Shown piece by piece: positions 7,041 through 10,214 of a DNA stretch of 10,214 nt. The notes beneath the pieces are model-generated. The model had not been told where the DNA came from. It was given only the letters and a program-made list of their open reading frames with translations, and did no database searches. The DNA is from Planctomycetaceae bacterium (GTDB lineage Bacteria; Planctomycetota; Planctomycetia; Pirellulales; Thermoguttaceae). A program made the position numbers and the translations under genes. The stretch lies in contig JAITBS010000626.1 of NCBI GenBank assembly GCA_031283515.1, positions 1 through 10,214 on the forward strand, given 5' to 3'. The first letter of the stretch is position 1. The number at the start of each line of letters is the position of its first letter.

Positions 7041-7213
7041 TCTGACCTCAATACAAACGGTAGTAGGTAAGTAATTTTGGGGCATCACCTTTGAAAGTAA
7101 CTATCTATTTTATTAATCGCACGAATACATCGTTGCAATAGTTTGCAGATTTTTTGCAGACTTTTAGAGATTATTTTTTGAGAATACGAAACAAAAAAAA
7201 TAACAAAACAAAC

Positions 7214-7434
7214 GAAAATATATCAGCGGCATTTTTGTTTTTCCCATTAGTCCCGATAAGGACAATGAAATAGTTGAGAGTTGATAGTGGATAGTGGAGA
7301 GTTCGCAATGCGGAGTAATACCATTTCGGCAGTAATTCCGCGTGCGACACTATCCACTATCAACTCTCAACTATCAACTATCTTTTCAGGGCTGCCTATT
7401 GTTGGTAACTACAAAAAATCCACTGATAGATTAC
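7214..7434. repeat. MITE-like composite palindromic element 2
   Basis: A 221-bp element with end module 7214-7242 (ATATATCAGCGGCATTTTTG) and its inverted counterpart at 7405-7434 (TAACTACAAAAAATCCACTG...). Next to the ends lie small C/G-rich strings, GTCCCGATAAGGAC at 7250-7263 and the degenerate TTTTCAGGGCT at 7383-7393. The centre (7272-7379) is the best heptamer stem in the window. The element is bordered by A- and T-rich runs. There is no coding capacity. Open frames reading LSTINSQLSTI cross the heptamers and are artefacts. Confidence 0.7.
7272..7372. repeat. 25-bp perfect inverted repeat made of heptamers
   Basis: The 25 bases at 7272-7296 are the exact reverse complement of 7348-7372. 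The left arm reads AGTTGAG AGTTGAT AGTGGAT AGTG. One further heptamer lies on each arm at unequal positions (AGTGGAG at 7293-7299 inside the left arm, and an extra ACTATCA at 7370-7376 outside on the right). The 51-nt interior contains the GTTCGCAATGCGG...CCGCGTGCGAC inner hairpin and GAGTAATACCATTTCGGCAGTAATT in two parts around its loop. Confidence 0.9.
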
Positions 7435-7483
7435 TTTTTTTCTGTTTCGTACTCTCAAAAAATAAATTGCGAAAATTTGCGTA

Positions 7484-7543
7484 ATCTGCGGACGAATCCG
7501 CAAAAATCGGCGAAAATCGGCAAAAATCGGTGTATCTGCGGAC
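7484..7543. repeat. short direct repeats before the hypothetical gene's 3' end
   Basis: Three tandem 10-bp units (CAAAAATCGG, CGAAAATCGG, CAAAAATCGG at 7501-7530) sit between two copies of ATCTGCGGAC (7484-7493 and 7534-7543). This resembles the widespread intergenic sequence type reading 'aatctgcg...aatccgc' in environmental genomes. It is non-coding by appearance and lies just downstream of the minus-strand gene ending at 7568. Confidence 0.6.
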
Positions 7544-7567
7544 TAAAAATCAACAGATATTTTGGGT

Positions 7568-8053
7568 TTAACTGATGGAGATATTCAAAAGTTGTTCTTC
7601 CATCATGCGGTACAATCCTGACTTGGAGACTTGGATTCCCGAATCTTCATCAAAACAGGTGAGATACTGCTTGATTTCTTCGGCAACTTGATGTTCGGTG
7701 CAATTTTTGCCTTTTAAGAGTCCTTCGATAAACCGGACTGCTTGCATTTTAGGGCGTAAAAAAGCACAGAGTTGAGCATTACGTCCGAGATAGTGAACCG
7801 CTTCATAAAGTGTTAGCCGGCGAAGAACCACCACACCTTCAAATTCGCCCCAAGGACTGTACATTTCACGAACGTAACTGTCAACATGTTTACGTTCCAG
7901 ATAAGCCGTAATTCGTTCACCGCCGTGCAACTCCTCTTCGTTTGCCGTCTCAATAATCTCATGACCATCCAACCAACGAACTTCAAAATCGTTGTCGTCG
8001 AAAATACGAACAAAAATTCCCGGATTGCTGAGATTTTCTTTTTGTGTTGTCAT
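7568..8053 (-). CDS. unrecognised 161-residue cytosolic protein
   Basis: I do not recognise a family. From the ATG at 8051-8053 the protein is 161 residues. There is no signal peptide, no membrane segment and no cysteine cluster. The N-terminal half (about 10-80) has alternating hydrophobic residues suggesting beta structure (GIFVRIFDDNDFEVRWLDG). The C-terminal half is helical and charged, ending IQVSKSGLYRMMEEQLLNIS, which could be a winged-helix-like or oligomerisation segment, though this is a guess. A TTG 39 nt upstream would extend it to 174 residues, but GAGGTG (8058-8063) lies properly in front of the internal ATG, so I prefer that start. A strong promoter-like pair about 190 bp upstream and the natural amino-acid composition support a real gene. 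It stands alone between repeat-filled gaps. Confidence 0.75.
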   Translation of the reverse strand: MTTQKENLSNPGIFVRIFDDNDFEVRWLDGHEIIETANEEELHGGERITAYLERKHVDSYVREMYSPWGEFEGVVVLRRLTLYEAVHYLGRNAQLCAFLRPKMQAVRFIEGLLKGKNCTEHQVAEEIKQYLTCFDEDSGIQVSKSGLYRMMEEQLLNISIS

Positions 8054-8245
8054 GGAACACCTCGCTTTCTTGAAGTACCTGATTTTCTTCAAAAATTCGA
8101 ACCGGATGTGTGGGAAATTACCAAAAATTTCCTCATTTTCTCAAACTTGACCCCAATACCTTGAACTGTAAACACTGAAATTTACTGATATTTTCCGAAA
8201 TTTTTATGGATAATAAAAGGTTAAGATATTAAAGTCCAACAAGTT

Positions 8246-8273
8246 ATTTTATCGACACACAATATAATGTCAA
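8246..8273 (-). promoter_or_regulatory. sigma-70-like promoter for the hypothetical gene
   Basis: On the minus strand TTGACA (8268-8273) is a perfect -35 box. It is followed after 16 nt by TAAAAT (8246-8251), one mismatch from the -10 consensus. It is the best promoter match in the window. If used, it gives a 5' untranslated leader of roughly 185 nt before the ATG at 8053. I see no known riboswitch in that leader. Confidence 0.5.
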
Positions 8274-8506
8274 TATACAAAATTGTGGGAAATAAAAAAT
8301 TATTATTTTTGGCAATGATAACAGTTTGCGGATTAGCGGAAACTTGTTACTGGACGGTTTGCAGTTAAGAATTGGGCGGTTATTCCTCTGGTGACAGATT
8401 GGTCAAAATTGCTGTTGTTTTTTGATTGTTTTTGGCAAGACATTGTTTGTTCGGCAAATCGGCAATAATCAATATTTGCCGATTTGCCTTAAAAACTTGG
8501 GAATCT
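8274..8506. other. gene-free stretch with one strong hairpin
   Basis: Between the hypothetical gene's promoter and the repeat cluster I find no gene. The one clear structure is GGCAAATCGGCAA (8453-8465) with its perfect complement TTGCCGATTTGCC (8476-8488), a 13-bp stem with a 10-nt loop. There is no T tract after either arm, so it does not look like a terminator. It could be an operator-like dyad or the stem of a small RNA, without further evidence. Confidence 0.5.
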
Positions 8507-8564
8507 CTAAAAACTCATTTTTTTATTAACCACAGAGAACACAGAGTTCACAGAGAGGATATTT
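8507..8564 (+). repeat. CACAGAGAACACAGAG direct repeat, copy 1
   Basis: CTAAAAACTCATTT... runs into TTAACCACAGAGAACACAGA and ends GAGAGGATATTT. It matches 10158-10214 with one substitution and one T-run indel. Similar CACAGAG strings, whose translation reads NHREHR, are common intergenic repeats in planctomycetes and other environmental genomes, from memory. It abuts the end module at 8565 directly. The open frame through it is not a gene. Confidence 0.85.
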
Positions 8565-8753
8565 GTAATATATCAGTGGAATTTTTGTTTTTTCTTCTTC
8601 ACCCCGGAGGGGTGGAATTTTCATAACCGTAGGTCAAGCGAGTAGTTGATAGTTGAGAGTTGATAGTGGATAGTTCGCAAGCGGAGTAATACCCAAACGG
8701 TAATACTTCCGCTTGCGCAACTATTCACTATTCACTATCAACTATTAACTATT
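8565..8753. repeat. composite palindromic element 3, right end missing
   Basis: It begins with end module 8565-8593, then the CACCCCGGAGGGGTG hairpin (8600-8614) and the CATAACCGTAGGTCAAGCGAG string shared with element 1. The heptamer stem follows: AGTTGAT AGTTGAG AGTTGAT AGTGGAT at 8644-8671 against ACTATTC ACTATTC ACTATCA ACTATTA at 8720-8747. An inner hairpin has arms GCAAGCGGA (8677-8685) and TCCGCTTGC (8708-8716). No inverted end module follows. The repeat stops within the stop codon of the oxidoreductase gene, so the element is truncated or has joined the gene's 3' end. Confidence 0.75.
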
Positions 8754-10053
8754 CTGGATATTTCCATGGTTGTCTGTATTGTCGTGAGAGAAGTTTTATG
8801 GCTTCGGGGTCATTGGGAATTGTTTGTTTTTTTCCATCCCAAACGATTCCGCGACCAAGTTTCAAGGACAAAACGGCAAGTAATGCCAAAGTTGTTGAAC
8901 GATGCCCGTTTTCAATGTCGGCAATTGGTTTCCGTCCTGTTTGAATTGCGTCAATAAAATCAGTCCAGAGATTCGCAATATTCTGATCATCCGGTTTATC
9001 CAATTTGGGTTCGCCATGTTCGGCGGGTTCTTTGTTGGTTCCATTCGGGTAATAACTCCAACCATCCAGCCACCCCAAATGTAAAACTCCGTTTGTTCCA
9101 TAAAAATAGATACCAATATTATGTTTTTCGGGGGGATTTCCTGAATAAAGCCGGTGTTCCCAGACCAGATCGAACTTATCAAATTGATAGACAACATGTT
9201 GTGTATCAGGAGATGTGGAGTTGTCTTCGAGCACGAAACGTCCGCCGGTGGACGCAACACTTTTGGGATACTGTTCTTCCTGCGACCACCAAAGAACCTG
9301 GTCAAGCCAATGAATCCCCCAATCACTGATTTGCCCATTGGCAAACGCCATAAATTGCCGAAACCCTTTTGGGTGTATTCGGGGATTGTAGGGCACCAAC
9401 GGAGCAGGACCACACCAAAAATCCCAATCAAGACCTTCTGGAATTGGAGTGTCAGGAGTAATTTTACCGGTTCCGCCCGGATAATTGACGAATGCCCTAA
9501 CATGTCCGATTTTACCAAGTTTACCGCTTTTTAGAAATTCTATTGCGGCTTGGTTATGTGGAGAGGCGCGGCGATGAGTTCCGACCTGAACGGTGCGATT
9601 GGTTTCCCGTGCGGTTTTCACCATTGCAATTCCTTCGTTAATGGTATGACAGATTGGTTTTTCGACATAAACATGAGCACCGGCTTTACATGCGGCAATC
9701 GTAATTAGGGCGTGCCAGTGATCGGGAGTGGCGTTGATAACGATATCAGGTTTTGTTTGTTCCAGCATTTCCCGAAAATCACTGAAGGTTTTGGGTTCTA
9801 ATCCGGTTTTGTCTTTCACATTTTTCAGTTCTGTTTCGAGTTGACGTTTGTCAACATCGACGAGAGCAACTGGTTCTACGGTTTTCGAGGCGAGAGCTGC
9901 GTTTAGGATATTGGTTCCCCACCAACCGCAACCGGCAAGAGCAACACGATATGTTTTGTTTTTTTCTGCTCCCAAAATTGCCGGAGCCGGAAATGAAGCG
10001 GCGACAGCAGTTAAAACCGATGCCGATAGAAAATGACGCCGTGAAATAGTCAT
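8749..10053 (-). CDS. Tat-exported Gfo/Idh/MocA family oxidoreductase
   Basis: An NAD(P)-dependent oxidoreductase of the glucose-fructose oxidoreductase/inositol dehydrogenase family; the substrate is probably a sugar or sugar derivative but cannot be told from sequence. Residues 1-29 are a twin-arginine signal (SRRHFLSAS, hydrophobic stretch, cleavage probably near PAPAILGAE), so it acts outside the cytoplasm. The Rossmann motif is GCGWWG (41-46), then NATPDHWH (107-114), EKP (131-133) with the expected lysine, VGTHRRASPHNQAA (157-170) and DWGIHWLDQ (244-252). The C-terminal NGHRSTTLALLAVLSLKLGR block is typical of the planctomycete secreted group. The 434 residues are a normal length for that group. 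The ATG at 10051-10053 has AGGAG 7 nt upstream. Its TAG stop (8749-8751) lies inside the last heptamer of the adjoining repeat element. Confidence 0.93.
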   Translation of the reverse strand: MTISRRHFLSASVLTAVAASFPAPAILGAEKNKTYRVALAGCGWWGTNILNAALASKTVEPVALVDVDKRQLETELKNVKDKTGLEPKTFSDFREMLEQTKPDIVINATPDHWHALITIAACKAGAHVYVEKPICHTINEGIAMVKTARETNRTVQVGTHRRASPHNQAAIEFLKSGKLGKIGHVRAFVNYPGGTGKITPDTPIPEGLDWDFWCGPAPLVPYNPRIHPKGFRQFMAFANGQISDWGIHWLDQVLWWSQEEQYPKSVASTGGRFVLEDNSTSPDTQHVVYQFDKFDLVWEHRLYSGNPPEKHNIGIYFYGTNGVLHLGWLDGWSYYPNGTNKEPAEHGEPKLDKPDDQNIANLWTDFIDAIQTGRKPIADIENGHRSTTLALLAVLSLKLGRGIVWDGKKQTIPNDPEAIKLLSRQYRQPWKYPE

Positions 10054-10111
10054 AAAAATTCTCCTATTGATTGTACTGATAAAGGAAAAAAAATAACTTT
10101 ATTGTTTTATT

Positions 10112-10141
10112 GTAATCTATCAGTGGAATTTTTGTAGTTAC
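10112..10141 (+). repeat. solitary copy of the intergenic end module
   Basis: GTAATCTATCAGTGGAATTT and the following TTGTAGTTAC form the seventh copy of the end module, closest to the inverted copy at 7405-7434. It lies about 60 bp upstream of the oxidoreductase start, so its sequence may overlap that gene's promoter region. No convincing promoter is visible. Confidence 0.75.
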
Positions 10142-10156
10142 CCATAATAGGGGACT

Positions 10157-10214
10157 TCTAAAAACTCGTTTTTTATTAACCACAGAGAACACAGAGTTCA
10201 CAGAGAGGATATTT
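10157..10214 (+). repeat. CACAGAGAACACAGAG direct repeat, copy 2
   Basis: TCTAAAAACTCGTTTTTTAT followed by the CACAGAGAACACAGAG string and GAGAGGATATTT repeats 8506-8564 almost exactly and is cut by the window edge. In copy 1 the next base begins an end module, so a further composite element may follow just beyond the window. Confidence 0.85.

Noticed and set aside
7281..7575. Two overlapping plus-strand frames reading LSTINSQLSTI and SGLPIVGNYK
   Set aside because: They run through the heptamer stem and end module; such translations are typical artefacts of intergenic repeats.
8054..8092. Longer start (TTG at 8090-8092) for the hypothetical gene
   Set aside because: GAGGTG stands 4-6 nt before the internal ATG at 8053, while the TTG has no clear Shine-Dalgarno and the added residues look unlike a conserved N terminus.
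8426..8626. Plus-strand frame containing NHREHRVHRED
   Set aside because: It is a translation of the CACAGAG repeat and the CACCCC hairpin, with no start signal.

Overview
The window looks like a chromosomal stretch from a Planctomycetota bacterium, probably a Pirellulales/Thermoguttaceae-like lineage with a fairly AT-rich genome. This is inferred from gene content and family flavour: a Tat-exported Gfo/Idh/MocA oxidoreductase, a Q/N-rich TPR protein ending in VPVEKDW, PurA with a WGDEAKGK P-loop, and a head-to-head prenyl synthase of the squalene/phytoene type. No rRNA, tRNA, CRISPR array, transposase or phage gene was seen.

Six protein genes are supported. On the minus strand, purA (adenylosuccinate synthetase, 1955-3262, GTG start) is followed after 52 nt by a signal-anchored TPR/Q-N-rich protein (166-1902); the two may be co-transcribed. 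Divergent from purA, across about 400 bp, is the only plus-strand gene, a squalene/phytoene synthase family enzyme (3660-4748, GTG start, strong Shine-Dalgarno). It converges on pgi (glucose-6-phosphate isomerase, 5321-6964, minus). Further on come an unrecognised 161-residue protein (7568-8053, minus) with a near-consensus promoter, and a Tat-signal Gfo/Idh/MocA oxidoreductase (8749-10053, minus). The genes are housekeeping or scattered metabolic functions and do not form one pathway.

The unusual content is between the genes. First, 5059-5237 holds eight full copies, and a ninth degenerate one, of a 21-bp unit. Its core is the perfect 16-bp palindrome AATATCACGTGATATT. A 21-bp period is two helical turns, so all palindromes face the same side of the DNA. 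The TCACGTGA core is shared with ParB parS sites. Second, a family of composite palindromic elements occupies nearly every gap. It is built from a ~29-bp end module (seven copies, both orientations), a short C-rich/G-rich hairpin, and a long stem made of degenerate heptamers (AGTTGAT/AGTGGAT). Two copies (4789-5024 and 7214-7434) are bounded by inverted end modules and look like non-autonomous MITE-like elements. A third (8565-8753) runs into the stop codon of the oxidoreductase gene. Third, a ~58-bp direct repeat with the CACAGAGAACACAGAG motif occurs at 8507-8564 and at the window end.
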